From contig LR746272.1 of NCBI GenBank assembly GCA_902729315.2, forward strand, positions 5,212,272-5,276,271: DNA of 64,000 bases. Direction: 5' to 3'. Shown piece by piece: positions 37,110-50,097 of the stretch. Positions within the stretch are counted from its first letter, which is position 1, and the number at the start of each line of letters is the position of its first letter. A program made the translations under genes and the position numbers. The notes beneath the pieces are model-generated. The model ran no database searches and was not told the origin of the DNA. It saw nothing but the letters and a program-made list of their open reading frames with translations. The stretch comes from Spirodela intermedia. Lineage: Eukaryota > Streptophyta > Magnoliopsida > Alismatales > Araceae.

Positions 37110-37876
37110 CAAATAAATCTTTTGACAACTCTAACTTTAGTGCCTTTAGTTTTGATACAAGATGAGATATCTCAAGAATGTATTCTCTTATATTTTTTCT
37201 TACCTTTATACTTTATAGAGATAAGTTTTGCTAAGATCGTACTTATTTTGACCTTATTGTCTTCTTAAAATATTTCTCGTTCTTCTAGGAAAACTTTTAT
37301 TGTAGTGCCCTCTTCAAATAAAGTGACCATAAAGGCTTCTAGAATGGCATGCTTCATAATCATAAGACTCATCCAATTCAATTGGTTCCACTTATTCATA
37401 TCTCTCTTATCCTCATAAGAGTTTGTGGGACGATCTTCTCTTAATGTAATGTCTAGATCTATTTTTATGTCTTGAACTTAGTGCTATTTAACATAAAAAT
37501 AGAGTTTATCTAGATAAAAATAGTAGAAGTAGAATTTAAAATTATATAAAATAATATAAAGTTCTCATGGTACTTGATTTTGAAATAATATTTATTTTAA
37601 AATATCAGATATATATCAAAATTTAAATCACAATAGTTATTTGATATTTAACCATATTCAATGTAAACATAAATATTGAAATTCGAAAATAAATTCATAA
37701 AGAATTTTTGAAATAAAATCATCAATAATATTTTAAAAAATAAATGATGTCTAAAATAAATAATTTTATAAGCATGATGTCAACATACGAAATGCTAGCA
37801 TCATCATCATGACATCATCATTGTAGATTGGCATGTCGACTAACTAGATTGGCTTATGCCGAGTTGACATGCTATC
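37110..37876 (-). pseudogene. gag: Ty1/copia remnant, piece 3: gag
   Basis: The minus-strand translation gives IDLDITLREDRPTNSYEDK, NRMSLMI-like NWMSLMIMKHAILEAF, then ISTILAKLISIKYKG. This is the typical Tork-type copia gag order (LDLALR, RMSLMI, LLAKLISMKYKG). A stop and a deletion are visible. The recognisable gag lies within 37110-37510; the rest is probable leader. Confidence 0.85.
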
Positions 37877-39476
37877 TGATAAGTCTTCATTATCATGAGT
37901 TAATAATTAGTAAAGAATATAGTTTTAGCCTTAACTCATGATAAATAGACTTATATTTGTGTTAAAGTATGAAAAGTGGTTTTTAATTAATTAATATAAA
38001 TTTTTGGGTAATTATGTGATTTTACATGAATTTATATAATTTTTATAGTCTTACTTTTGAGATAAATGAAGAAAAAGAAATAAAAAATAAAAATAAGATA
38101 AAACGAGGGGGACCCGTCAATTAGCCGGGCTCGCAAGCAGGTCGAAAGCTTAGTCAAGGAGTAGTTGCGAGCAGGGGCTCAAACAGCTTGGATCGATAGG
38201 GCCACGTGTGTGCCACTCCCCTTCCACATCACCAATGGCCAGCTAGCTTTGGGGCAACAAGTGATCGTACATGCGAGAGAAGGGACTTGCTAAGAAATGT
38301 AACATTAGTATATATTCGCCTGAAAAATTGGCGCACAATCAATGTGGGATTAAACCGGCCTTCCTTAGAAAGGGCGAGCAACTGGTAGGGGCTCAAATCC
38401 TCCTAGAGCCAAAACTCATATTTTTTTATCTGATTATCACGACTTTCTTGCAGATCACCGATACAAGATTAAGCAACTGGAATCATTGGATTATCAGTGA
38501 AAATCTCATCAACATGATTTGCGGAGCATTGTTACTAAAATTGTTAAATGATTTGTCATAAAAGAATCGCGAATCCATCGAGTAAAGTATCTCCAATTGA
38601 TCGACAAATAAGCCGTCATCAAGAAGAGGACGATCCGCCGAGAGATGAGTCGCCACTTGCTAAGAGCATACTAGATGCGATGAAAAGCCTCCTCTTGCTG
38701 TGCAGACTTGAGGATGAAGCTCCCTAACACATGCCCCACCTCCATCCAGCTCCTCTATGTCGGGTGATAGCTGCTAGAGAGTCACAAAGTCACCATTTTT
38801 CTACTCCTCAACGTGACAACTGATAGAGACGTTTCGACGACCCATTTCATTAATCTCTAAACTTTGCAAGATAATCTAAAGATTGCTCGCGTCATCTTTG
38901 TCTAAGGAGAGCCTTCAAGGCCATGGACACTACATGACGATCCTCCCGAATGCTCAGAATTCTGGTGCATTACCGACGCATTGCCGTCGCAACGCCGGAA
39001 CTCTATTTTCCTACTTTTAACTTACTTTATGCTTCATTTAGTGATAATTTTTGTGATTTTAATTTGCTAAAATATACTTTGTTCAATTATGATTCTTCTA
39101 GCTTTTACAAATCTTAATTTGATTAATTAAATCATTTGTAATTACTTACGTAAGAATCATTGGACCAAACTCTAATGTCATCTTGATGTCTGTACCCTTA
39201 TTTCCCTTATTCGTGAATTTTAAATATATTTCCTTTTTATTTTCTAGTATAAAATTTATAAAAAATCATATTCATTGAAGACAATTCTAAATAATTACCA
39301 AATATTATATTACATCCTTGTGATCAACCTAGAAAATTACTACTATTTTTTGGAAGTTTTATTGAATTATAATTGATATATTTATTTAGAAATACTTCTA
39401 AATATCTGAAAAATCATATTTTCTAGTTTTTTAAATTTGAAATTTGCATGATTTACTCAACGACTAAGTCACATCA
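37877..39476 (+). mobile_element. Solo LTR D (Athila-like)
   Basis: Complete 1,600-bp plus-orientation LTR with perfect target duplication CTATC (37872-37876 and 39477-39481), inserted in copia-derived sequence. Confidence 0.93.
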
Positions 39477-39481
39477 CTATC

Positions 39482-39700
39482 TAACTTAATCAGCATAATG
39501 CATTGTTCCAACTATCCAACTCATGCTAAGCCGATCACCCAAACTAGCATGAGCTGAGCCATGTACTCAAACTGATGCGAACGATGTACAAACCATCATG
39601 TGATAGTTCTTCTCCCATCCGACATGCACCAAAAATGGTGGGCCATTTCATGCAACAAACCAATGGCTGGCACATGAAATGTCATGTGACAATTCCTCTT
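39482..39700. other. Spacer with 86-bp tandem repeat, split by element F
   Basis: CATGTGATAGTTCTTCTCCC (39597) recurs as CATGTGACAATTCCTCTT (39683) and continues after F at 54,347 (CATCTGGCATGCACC). When F is removed with one target copy, the repeat reads through without a break. Confidence 0.7.
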
Positions 39701-40859
39701 TGATAAGTCTTCATTATCATGAGTTAATAATTAGTAAATAATATAGTTTTAACCTTAACTCATGATAAATAGACTTATATTTATGTTAAAGTGTGAAAAG
39801 GGGTTTTCAGTTGATTAACGTAATTTTTTAGGTAATTATGTGATTTAATATAAATTTATATGATTTTTACAATCTTAATTTTGAGATAAATGAAGAAAAA
39901 GAAATTAAAATAAAAATAAGACAAAATGGGGGAGACTTGTTAGCTAGCCGGGCCCACTAGTGGGTCAGAAGCACAGTCAGGGAGGAGCCACAAGCAGGGG
40001 CTCAAGTGGCTAAGATCGATAGGGGCACTTGTGTGCAACTCCCATTCCACATCACTAGTGGTTAGCCGGCTGTGGGGCAAGGAGTGGTCATACACGCGCA
40101 AGAAAGGGACTTGATCGAAAATATAATATTATTATATATTCACCAAAAACTTTGGCGCACAACTGATGTGGGACTAAACCCGTGTCACACCCTCTCCAGA
40201 AAAGGCAGGCAACCAATGTAGGTTCGAATCCTCCCAAAACCAAAACTCATATTTTTTATCTGATTATCACGACTTTCTTGTAGATCGCTGGTGAAGGGTT
40301 AAGCAACCAAAATTGCTAGATCATCAACAAAAATCTAGTCAATACGATTCATAGAGCATTGTTACTAAAATTGCTGAATGATTCGCGATAAAAGGATTGT
40401 AAATTCATTGAGTAAAGCATCTCCAAGTGATCAATGAACAAGTTGTCGTCAGGAAGAGGACGATCCACTAAGAGACGAGTCACCACCTCTTAAGAGCGTA
40501 TCAGATGTAATGAAGAGCCTCCTCTTGCTAATGACATTGTCCTCAATGACATAGAAAAATCAAAACAGAATATGTAGAAAATATAATTTTCACGCGAAGC
40601 ATGCATATGTGCAAAGTTAAGCATTAAAAATATTTTCATAAATGATAAAGCTCAGAAAGACATCACCTCAACCTTGTTTTTAATTTTTCATTTCATCTTA
40701 CACTCCTCCTCCTACACTTTTTCGAAAAAAAAAAACAACTACAGAAACAAGTACTGTGAAATTCTAAGAAAAATAGAGCTTAAAAATCTAACAGAATGAA
40801 ATAAAAACCATGGGTTGCCTCCTATGTAGTACTGAATTTAATGTCTCAGCTAGACTCCT

Positions 40860-41990
40860 TGATCTTACTCTTGAATTTCTTTTAATAATAAAATTTCTTT
40901 TTCTACAAGGCGTTCATGTTCTATATAATGTTTAAGCTGCTGTCCATTTACCTTAAAGTTATGTTCACTTTTAAGATCTTTAATTATTACAGCCCCATGA
41001 TCATGTCTCTTCCACCACATAAGGCCCTTTCTATTTTGATTTTAATTTTCTTAGGAATAATTTCAGCCTAGAATCATATAACCACACTTTTTGTCCAACA
41101 TCAATTTTTTTTCTGTTAATGTATTTATCATGAAAAGTTTTAGTTTTTTCTTTATATATTCTATGATTTTCATAAGCTTCATTCCTCAACTCCTCTAGTT
41201 CATGTCGCTGAAAAATTCTGTGCCCACTAGCTGATTTTTCATTTATACATAAATTTTTTATAGCTCATAATGCTTTATGCTCTATTTCCATAAGAAGATG
41301 ACATGGCTTTCCAAAAATGAGATGAAATAGGGACATACCTATGGGATTTTTATGAGTTATTCTATAAGCCCATAATGCATCTTGTAATTTCGTGGGTCAA
41401 TCTTTCCTATCTGGTCTAACTATTTTTCTCAATTTTTTCTGAATTTCCTTATTTGCTACTTCAGCTTGCCCATTTGTTTGGGGATGATATAGAGTGGCTA
41501 CTCTATGGTGTACTCCATTCTTTTTCAACAGTTCCCTGAAATGTTTATTTGTAAAATGTGTTCCTCCATTACTAATAATCACTCTAGGACATCCAAATCT
41601 CAAAAAAATATTTTCCTGCACAAATTTCATCATGATTTTATGATCATTAGTTCGAGTAGGAATAGCTTCCACCTACTTCGACACATAATCAACAGCAAGC
41701 AAAATATATTCATATTTTTCAGCTGATGGGAAGGAACCCATGAAATCTATTCCCCATACATCAAAAATTTCAACTACTAAGATGTTACTCATGGGCATTT
41801 CATCTTTTTTACTCATGTTACCTATAGATTGGCATGAAATACATGTTCTACTAAATTCTATAGAATCTCTAATGATTGTAGGCCAATTAAAAACCACATT
41901 GAAAAATTTTTGCAGTTATTTTTTGTCTAGAGAAATGTCCTCCACAATTAGATGAATGGCACATGTTGATAATGCTATAGTATTCTTCTT
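40860..41990 (-). pseudogene. Integrase of element G
   Basis: It would insert the cDNA into the host genome. The minus-strand translation shows the zinc-binding end (CISCQSIG) and the catalytic core (VWGIDFMGSFPS, then IISNGGTHFTN, YHPQTNGQAEVANKEIQ), followed by the Athila/Tat continuation DALWAYRITHKNPIGMS and [11 protein letters not shown]. The second catalytic Asp of the DDE triad (normally SDGGTHF) is Asn. Several stops are also present. It is inactive as read. Confidence 0.88.
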
Positions 41991-42102
41991 CAAGAACACA
42001 TCTCCTCAAAATTTGATCATTGCCCAAGTAATATAAATCAGGATCATGCCAAAAATAATTTCTAATCTTAGAAAAGAAATGATGTTTTCTGTTCTTATCT
42101 CA

Positions 42103-42783
42103 CTACTCTAGAGTTTTTCCAGAAATTAGAAAATTAACAATATGTGCATACCATGGTGATGGTTGATGTTGAGCTGCTATCAATTGTTCATCTAGAAATA
42201 CATCTTGTAAAGGTGCTGCATTTATTCCTATATCACTTAATCTAGAAAGATACTCAATAACAACATTCTCAAAACCTTTTTTATCTTTTATTTCTAAGTC
42301 AAATTTCTGCAACAATAAAATCCATCTTAATAAATGTGGCTTTGCATCTTTCTTATTTAACAGATATTTTAATATTGCATGATCAGTATAAATAATAATT
42401 TTAGCTCCCAAAATATAGGATCTAAACCTTTTTGACAAAAATACTATAGCTAACAACTCTTTTTCAGTTGTGGTATAATTTAATTGAGCATCGGATATAG
42501 TTTTACTAGCATATGAAATTACTATGGGTTTTGACTCTTTTGTTTGTCCTAGAACGGCCCCCACTACATAACTCGATGCATCACACATTATTTCAAAGGG
42601 AAGGGACCAATCAGGAGCTTGTAAAATGGGTGCCTCAGTTAGTAATCTTTTTATTTCGGAAAAAGACTCAAAACATTTCTTATCAAACTTAAAAGGCACA
42701 TCTTTAGATAATAGCATGGTGAGAGGTTTAGAAATTTTTGAAAAATCTTGAATAAATTTTCTATAATAACCTGAATGACCCAA
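42103..42783 (-). pseudogene. RNase H domain of element G, RT connection
   Basis: Longest open stretch of pol. It starts in the RT thumb (GHSGYYRKFIQDFSKIS). RNase H motifs follow: CDASSYVVGAVLG (first Asp), TTTEKELLAIVF (Glu) and IIYTDHAILKYLL (second Asp). All three visible catalytic residues are intact. Confidence 0.93.
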
Positions 42784-42795
42784 GAAAGATCTAAT

Positions 42796-43622
42796 CTATT
42801 TTACTGAATTTAGAGGTTTCATTTTAGATATAATATCAATTTTTGCTCTATCCACCTCTAAACCCCTTTCACTCACAATATGACCTAATGCAACTCCCTC
42901 TTTAACCATAAAATGTGATTTCTCCCAACTCAAAACTAATTTTTCCTCTATGTATTTCTCAAGTACATGTTGTAAATGATTTAAGCATTCATCAAATGAT
43001 TCACCAAAAACAGAAAAATCGTCCATAAAAATTTTCATGCATTTTCCAATCATATCAGAAAAAATAGACAACATACATCTTTGAAATGTGGTTGGAGCAT
43101 TACATAGACCAAAAGGCATTCATTTAAAAGCAAAAGTACTAAATAGACAAGTGAAAGTTATTTTTTCTTGTTCTAAAGGGTTTATATAAATTTAATTATA
43201 ACCAGAGTATCCATCCACAAAACAAAAAAAGATTTTCTAGCTAATTTTTCTAGAATTTGATCAGTAAATGGTAGGAGAAAATGATCTTTTCTAGTAACTG
43301 AATTTAATTTTCTATAATCAATGCAAACCCTCCAACTGGTAGTTAATCTTGTTTGTATTTCATCCTCATTTTTATTTTTTATAACCATGATCCCTGATTT
43401 TTTTGGCACTACTTGTGTAGGACTAACCTATTTACTATCTAAAATAGGATAAATAATATCAGTAGCCAGCCACTTTAAAAATTCTTTTTTCACAATTTCC
43501 ATCATGTTAGGATTTAATCTTCGTTGTGATTCTCTACTAGTTCTAGCCCCCTCCTCTACATACATACTATGCATGTATACACTCATATCAATGCCCCTTA
43601 GATCATCTATTTTCCAACCCAT
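42796..43622 (-). pseudogene. Reverse transcriptase of element G
   Basis: Ty3/gypsy RT in three frame pieces: WRVCIDYRKLNSVTRKDHF, then MPFGLCNAPTTFQRCM, then the active-site block KIFMDDFSVFG (FMDD for YxDD). GHIVSERGLEVDRAKI follows. In-frame stops near 43,178 and 43,427 and a short broken segment between palm motifs make it non-functional. Confidence 0.93.
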
Positions 43623-43664
43623 AGTCTTCTTATTTTTTTGAAGTACATCTAATAATTATTCTTC

Positions 43665-44579
43665 CTATTCATCACTTAAGTCAGCTACAATAATAATAGG
43701 AAATGAATTATTTTCCTCTAAAAACATATATTTTAAACTAGAGGGAAGAGATTTCAACTCTAAATTCAGATGATCTTCCTCTTTCTTTTCTCCCAAATTT
43801 ATATTCTCTATTTCCTCTAACTCTTCCAGCATATAGTCATCAATAACATCTGGATCATCAAAATCATCTAGAAGATCTATGGTGTGACAATCATATACTT
43901 GTGATTTCTTAAGATCATTTGGTACCTCAAAAATTTTAATTTCTACTAATTGATCTCCACATGAAATTTTCACAATACTTGTGGGAAAATCAATATTCAT
44001 CTTTGTTGTATGCAAAAATAGTCTCCCTAGGATGATTAGTGTATCATAAAACTGTCTATTAAAATCCATTTTCAACAATACAAAATCAGCTGAAAATTTA
44101 CACCCTTTAACTATTACTATCACATTTTCTAAAATACTTTTAGGATGTTTTATGGATCTATTAGCAAATTGTAAGGTAATAGTAGAAGGTTTAAGATCAG
44201 AAATATTAAATTTATCACAAATACTTATAGGTAATAAATTAATACTAGCACCGGTGTCAAGTAATGTATTCTGAAAAATGAATCCACTAATATCACACGA
44301 AATTAAAGGGGCACTTGTATCTCTCAATTTATATGGTAATTGATTTAATAATAATGCACTAGCATGCATAGATAATTTTTCTACTCTAGGTGCCTTTTTT
44401 GGTATAAATATTTCTTTCAAAACTCTAGCATATTTAGGAATACATTCAATAGTAGTGAGTAAAGGAAGACTAATTTGCACATCTTGTAAAATTTTCTTTA
44501 TTTCTTCATTGTGTTCCTTTTTCTTTCTTTTTCTAGGCTCTAGAGCTTTAGGAAATGGAATGGTTGTCCTCTCTTTCAA
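43665..44579 (-). pseudogene. Aspartic protease region of element G
   Basis: Retropepsin-like domain that would process the polyprotein. LLDTGASINLLPISICDKF carries the DTGA catalytic motif near the middle of the 304-residue open frame. Upstream is a Lys/Glu-rich linker (RKRKKKEHNEEIKKI) joining gag; downstream is an acidic linker toward RT. Apart from upstream and downstream stops this piece is intact. Confidence 0.92.
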
Positions 44580-44627
44580 AATTTCCTTGGTAGAATCTAT
44601 AAAATCCTATTCTACTCTTATTTGATT

Positions 44628-46146
44628 TTATTTTGGGTTGTCCACGTTTTCTTTTTCTTCTAATGTTTGGGGATAAGGATCAGGTAAGATCTTACCACTC
44701 CCTAATGCATTCACTGTCCTAACATTTTCATTTCGTGGGTTTTTTCCTAGATTTATGCTACTAGACTCCCCTTGCTGAAATCCTATTGATGGGTAGTTCC
44801 TTGGATTTTCTATGGGCTGACTAGGTAGTTGTCCCTCTTCTCTCTTATTCCCAAGGGCCTTTATAATTTGTTTCTGGTGCTGCATCATTTGATTCATAGT
44901 TTGTTGCATCATTTGGCTCATTTGCTACATCATTTCCATAGTATCAGGTTGGGTTTGAGAGGGCTGATTTTCCTGAAATCTGTTTTCTTATTTTGGATGA
45001 AATTCAAAGTTTGAATTGGGTCTAAGTGCTTCTGGATTTTGAATATTATATGGGTCTCTCCATGAAAAATTATTCCTTCAATTAGGATTATAAGAATTTG
45101 AAAAAGGTTCCCTGTTTCTATTAAAACCGTGAGCTACTTGCACTTATTTTTACATAGGGTGAAATGATTGATCTAAATTATAACATTGAAATTCAGAATA
45201 ATTATTTTCACCATACATAGGACATGTACTATTCGAATTAAGTTGAGGGTTAAAAGGCTTTCTAATATTGTCAATAACTAAGTTATTTTTTTCTAATCTT
45301 TGATTAATTTGATTAACCTCATTTCTAAATTTAGAATCATCATCATGATACAATTCATAAATTCCTCTCTTCTTATCCCTATCATATAATTTAAAAGAGG
45401 CTTGATCTCTAGAATTTTTACTTAAATTCTCATAAAGATTGTAAATCTCATCAAGAGTTTTCTCCATAAAAGCTCCTCCACATATAGAATCAATTATATT
45501 TCTATTTTGTTCTAATAATCTATCATAAAAAATTCTATTGAGCTGCCACTTGGGTATAGTATGATGAGGACAATTCCTAAGTAAATCTTTGAATTTTTCT
45601 TGTCTCATGCAAAGTTTCTCTTGGTCTTTGAGAAAAACTCTATATATGTTTTCTCATATTTTGAGTTTCTCCTAAGGGATAAAATTTTCGAAAAAAAGCA
45701 TGTTCTATATCTTTCTAACTAGTTAATTCTCTATCTAATGTGGATAGCCAATGGCTAGTTTTGTCCCTTAATGTATGAGGAAATAATTTCATCTTAATAA
45801 TTTCTAATGTAACTTGAGGGAGATTAACTAAATCACAGACCATATAAATTTTTTCTAAGTGCTGATGAGGTTCCTCTAAAGGCAATCCATGAAAATTAGG
45901 GAGCATTTGAAAAATTCATGGATTTATTTCGAATTTAATAGTGGGTACAAATGGGACTCTAATATTTGATGCTCTTTGAAATTAATCAGGGATATAATGA
46001 TTTTTCGTGGCCATAGGATTGTTCTCAATTTGACCTGTACTTCCTTCAAGATCCAATAAAATTAATTTTTCTTTCGGATTTTTATTTTTGAATGAAATAA
46101 TGAAAGGATTTTCTAGCCTTGGATGCAAGGATCTTCTACCATGCAT
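44628..46146 (-). pseudogene. gag: gag of element G
   Basis: Starts MHGRRSLHPRLEN at 46146 and is collinear with gag of A. Blocks LPLEEPHQHLEKIYMVCDL, FPHTLRDKTSHWLSTLDRE and SKNSRDQASFKLYDRDKKR are visible, with a Gln/Met-rich tail near 44,900. It is split by at least four stops. It matches A, B, F and I up to the DPYPQTLEE end, after which they diverge. Confidence 0.88.
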
Positions 46147-46340
46147 AAAAATCAATAAATTCGAGGGAAAAATTTAGTAACTATTACCCACCCTCCTTCA
46201 AGATGCTCTAGTCCTTGCCTCGCTTCTTTTTGTTCCCTTTTTCTAATAAAAAATCAGTAAATAGAAAATAAAATAAAAGTTAAATTTTTTTATGTACTCT
46301 AAGAGAAAAACAAAAAAATACTAAATATTATACAATACAT

Positions 46341-46357
46341 CCTTGGCAACGACACCA
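46341..46357 (-). other. Primer binding site of element G (tRNA-Asp-like)
   Basis: Minus strand TGGTGTCGTTGCCAAGG against the Athila site TGGCGCCGTTGCCGGGG, with transition-type differences. It starts five bases from the LTR end. Confidence 0.78.
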
Positions 46358-46362
46358 AAATT

Positions 46363-47989
46363 TGACATGACTTAGTCATTGTATATTAAATTACACAAAT
46401 ATAAAATTTATAAATCTAGGAAATATAAATTTTTAGATATTTAGAAGTATTTCTGAATAAATATATCAATTATAATTCAATAAAACTTCAAAAAATAGTA
46501 GTAATTTTCTAAGTCAGTCACAAGGATGTAATATAACATCTGGTAATTATTCAGAATTTTCTAAGTCTTCTTTTTATATGAATTTTATACTAAGAATTGA
46601 AAAGGAAATATATTTAAAATTTACAGAAAAAAAGAAATAAGGGTGCAAACGTTAGGATGATGTCAGTGCCTGGGAACGCGAATTGGGTAGAAATAGAGTT
46701 CCACCCATCAATTCTAAGGTAAGCGATTACAGATGATTTAATTAATCAAATTAAGATCTACAAAAACCAGAAGAATCGTAATTGAACAAAGTATATTTTG
46801 ATAAATTAAAAACACAAAAATTATCACTTAATGAAGCGTAAAGTAAATTGAAAGTAGGAAAATAGAGTTTCAGTGTTGCGACGGCGATGCATCGACAATG
46901 CACTAGAATCTTGAGTATTCGAGAGGATCATTGTGTAGTGTCCATGGCCTCAAAGGCTCTCCTTGGATAAAGATGACGTGGGCAATCTCTAGATCTTCTC
47001 GCAAAGTCTAGAGATTAATGAAATGGGTCATCAAGTTATGTTCGGCGATTGTCACCCGACGGAGCGGAAAAACGGCAACTTTGCGGCTCTCCAACGGCTG
47101 TCACACAATGGAGAGGAGCTAGATGGAGGTGGGGCGCATGTCAAGGAGCTTCATCCTCAGGTCTGCGCAGCAAGAGGAGGCACTTCATTACATTTGGTAT
47201 GCTCTCAGGAGGTGGCGACTCATCTCCCGGCGGATCATCCTCTTCCCAACGACGGCTTGTTCGTTGATCAATCGAAGATGATTTACTCGATAGATTTGCG
47301 ATACTTTTATCGTGAATTGTTCAGCAATTTTAATAGTAATACTTCGTGAATCATGTTGACGAAATTTTCGCCGATGATCCAATGATTCTCATTGCTTAAT
47401 CCTTCACCGGCGATCTGCAAGAAAGTCGCGATAATCACATAAAAATATATGAATTTTGACTCTAGGAAGATTCAAACCTGCACCGGTCGCCCGCCTCTGA
47501 GGAACGTGTGATGCGGGTTTAGTCCCACATCAGTTGTGTGCTGATTTTTTAGGCAAATATATAGTAATGTTAGCTTTGTAAGCAAAGTCACTACTCTCAC
47601 GTGTATGACCACTCCTTGCCCCACAACCAACCGGCCACCAGTGACTTAGAAGGGGAGTGGCGTACACGTGCTCCTATCAGTCCAAGCCAAGTTGCTCAAG
47701 CCCTTGCTTGCAGCTGCTCCCTGACTGCACTTCCGACCCGCTTGCAGGCCTAGCTGGCTAGTGGGTCCCCCCATTTTGTAATATTTTTATTTTTATTTCT
47801 TTTTTTTCATTTATCTCAAAAGTAAGACTGTTAAAATTGTATAAAATCACATAATTACCCAAAAACTCACATTAATTAACTGAAAACTACTTTTCACACT
47901 TTAACATAAATATAAGTCTATTTATCATAATTTAAGGCTAAAACTATATTATTTAATAATTATTTACTCATGATAATGAAGACTTATCA
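46363..47989 (-). mobile_element. 5' LTR of element G
   Basis: Complete 1,627-bp LTR in minus orientation. The USE (GTCCCACATCA, 47522-47532) and TATATAG (47558) are 25 bases apart. Confidence 0.9.
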
Positions 47990-48785
47990 ACACTACATGA
48001 TGATCCTCACAAACACTCAGGATTCTGGTGCATTACTGACGCATTACCGGCGCGACGTTAGAACTCTATTTTCTTACTTTCAACTTAATTTTCACTTCAT
48101 TTAGTGATAATTTGTTGATTTTAAATTTACCAAGATATACTTCATTCCATTACAATTCTTCTAGCTTTTACAGATCTTAATTTGATCAATTAAATTGTAT
48201 GTAATTGCTTACCTAAGAATTGTTGAGCAGAACTCTATTTTCGTCTGATTCACGTTCGCCGAGCATTGATGTCATCCTGACGTCTACACCCTTATTTCCC
48301 TTTTTGTGAATTTTAAATATATTTCCTTTTTATTTCCTAGTAAAAATTTATAGAAAATACTAGTCTTTGATTAAAATTCTGAATAATTACTAGATATTAT
48401 ATTACATCCTTGTGATCAATTTAGAAAATTATTATTATTTTTGAAAGTTTTATTGAATTATAATTAATTTATTTTTTCAAAAATACTTTTAAATATCTAA
48501 AAATTTATATTTTCTATTTTTATAAATTTTAAATTTACATGATTTACTATACAATAATGAAGTCATGTCAAATTTTAGTTCTGTTTCTGAGGATATATTG
48601 CATAATATTTAGTATTTTTCTATTTTTCTCTTAGAGTACACAAAAAAAATTAACTCTTGTTTTATTTTCTTTTCACTGATTTTTTTTAAAAAAAAAGGGA
48701 AATGAAGAGAAGCAAGGCGAGGATTGGAGCATATTGAAGGAGGGTAACAATTACTAAACTTTTTCCTCAAATTTATTGTTTTTTT

Positions 48786-50097
48786 ATGCATGGTAGAAAA
48801 TCCCATTATTCACCACTGAGCATCTAATATTAGAATCCCATTAGCACCACTGTTAAATTTAAAATAAATCTAAGAATTTTTCAAATGCTCCCTAATTTTT
48901 ATGGATTGCCTTTAAAAGAACCTTATTAGCACTTAGAAAAATTTCATATGGTCTGTGATTTAGTTAATCTCCCTCAAGTTACATTAAAAATTATTAAGAT
49001 GAAATTATTTTCTCATACACTTAGGGACAAAGCTAGTCATTGGCTATCCACATTAGATAGAAAATTAACTAATTAGAAATATAGAACAGGTCTTTCTTTT
49101 CAAATTTTATCCCTTAAGAAAAACTCAAAATATGAAAAAACATATATAGAGTTTTTTTCAAAGACTATGAGAAACTTTGCATGAGATATGAGAAAAATTC
49201 GAAGATTTACTTAGAAAGTGTCCTCATCATGCTACACCCAAGTGGCAGCTCAATAGAATTTTTATGATGGATTATTAGAACAACATAGAAATATAATTGA
49301 TTCTATATGTGGAGGAGCTTTTACGAAGAAAACCCCTAATGAGATTTACAGTCTTTTTGAGAATTTAAGTAAAAATTCTAGAGATCAAACCTCTTTTGAA
49401 TTATATGACAAGGATAAAAAGAGAAGAATTTATCAATTACATCATGATGATGATTCTAATTTAAGAAATAAGGTTAATTAGATTCATCAAAGATTAGAAA
49501 AAGTTGATTTACTTATTATGAATATTAGAAAGTCACCTAACCTTCAATTGAATACATATAGTGCTTGTCTTATGTATAGTAAAAATGATAATTTCGAATT
49601 TCAATATCATCTTAGGCAAGAGCAAGTGTAGGTATCATACGATTTTAGTAAAAATAGAAAATATTTTTCTAATTCTTATAATCTTAATTGGGGAAAAAAA
49701 TCATAGAGAAACTTAAATAATATTCAAAATTCAAAAGCACTTACATCCAATTCAAATTTTGAATTTCGTCCAAAATAAGAACACAGATTTCAGAAAAATC
49801 AGTCCTCTCAAATCCAACTTTATCCTATGAAAATGATGCAGCAAATGAGCCAAATGATGCAACAAACTATGAATCAAATGATGTTGCACCAAAAATAAAT
49901 TATAGAAGCTTTTGAGAATAGGAGAGAAGAGGGACAACCACTTAGTCAGCCCATAAAAAATTCATGAAACTATCTAACAGTAGGATTTCAGTAAGGAAAG
50001 TCTAGTTAGATAAATTTAAAAAAAACCCATGATATGAAAATGTTAGGACAATAAATACATTGAGTAAGAATATTTTACTTGATCCTTATTTCTAATT
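48786..50097 (+). pseudogene. gag: gag of element F (decayed, internal deletion)
   Basis: Begins ATGCATGGTAG (MHGR, as in A and G) but lacks much of the N-terminal region before the LRIFQMLPNFYGLPL-like block. Later blocks include FSHTLRDKASHWLSTLDRK and ENLSKNSRDQTSFELYDKD. Many stops and frameshifts. Confidence 0.8.

Larger units (their letters stand above)
40530..47989 (-). mobile_element. Element G: Athila-like gag-pol retrotransposon, 3' end deleted
   Basis: Minus-strand element inserted in the 5' LTR of F. The 5' LTR is 46363-47989, with the primer site at 46341-46357, then gag, protease, RT, RNase H and integrase. The element stops abruptly at 40530 inside the region between integrase and the polypurine tract; the 3' LTR is missing. 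It is the only copy in the window with pol. No envelope-like ORF is seen. Confidence 0.9.
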
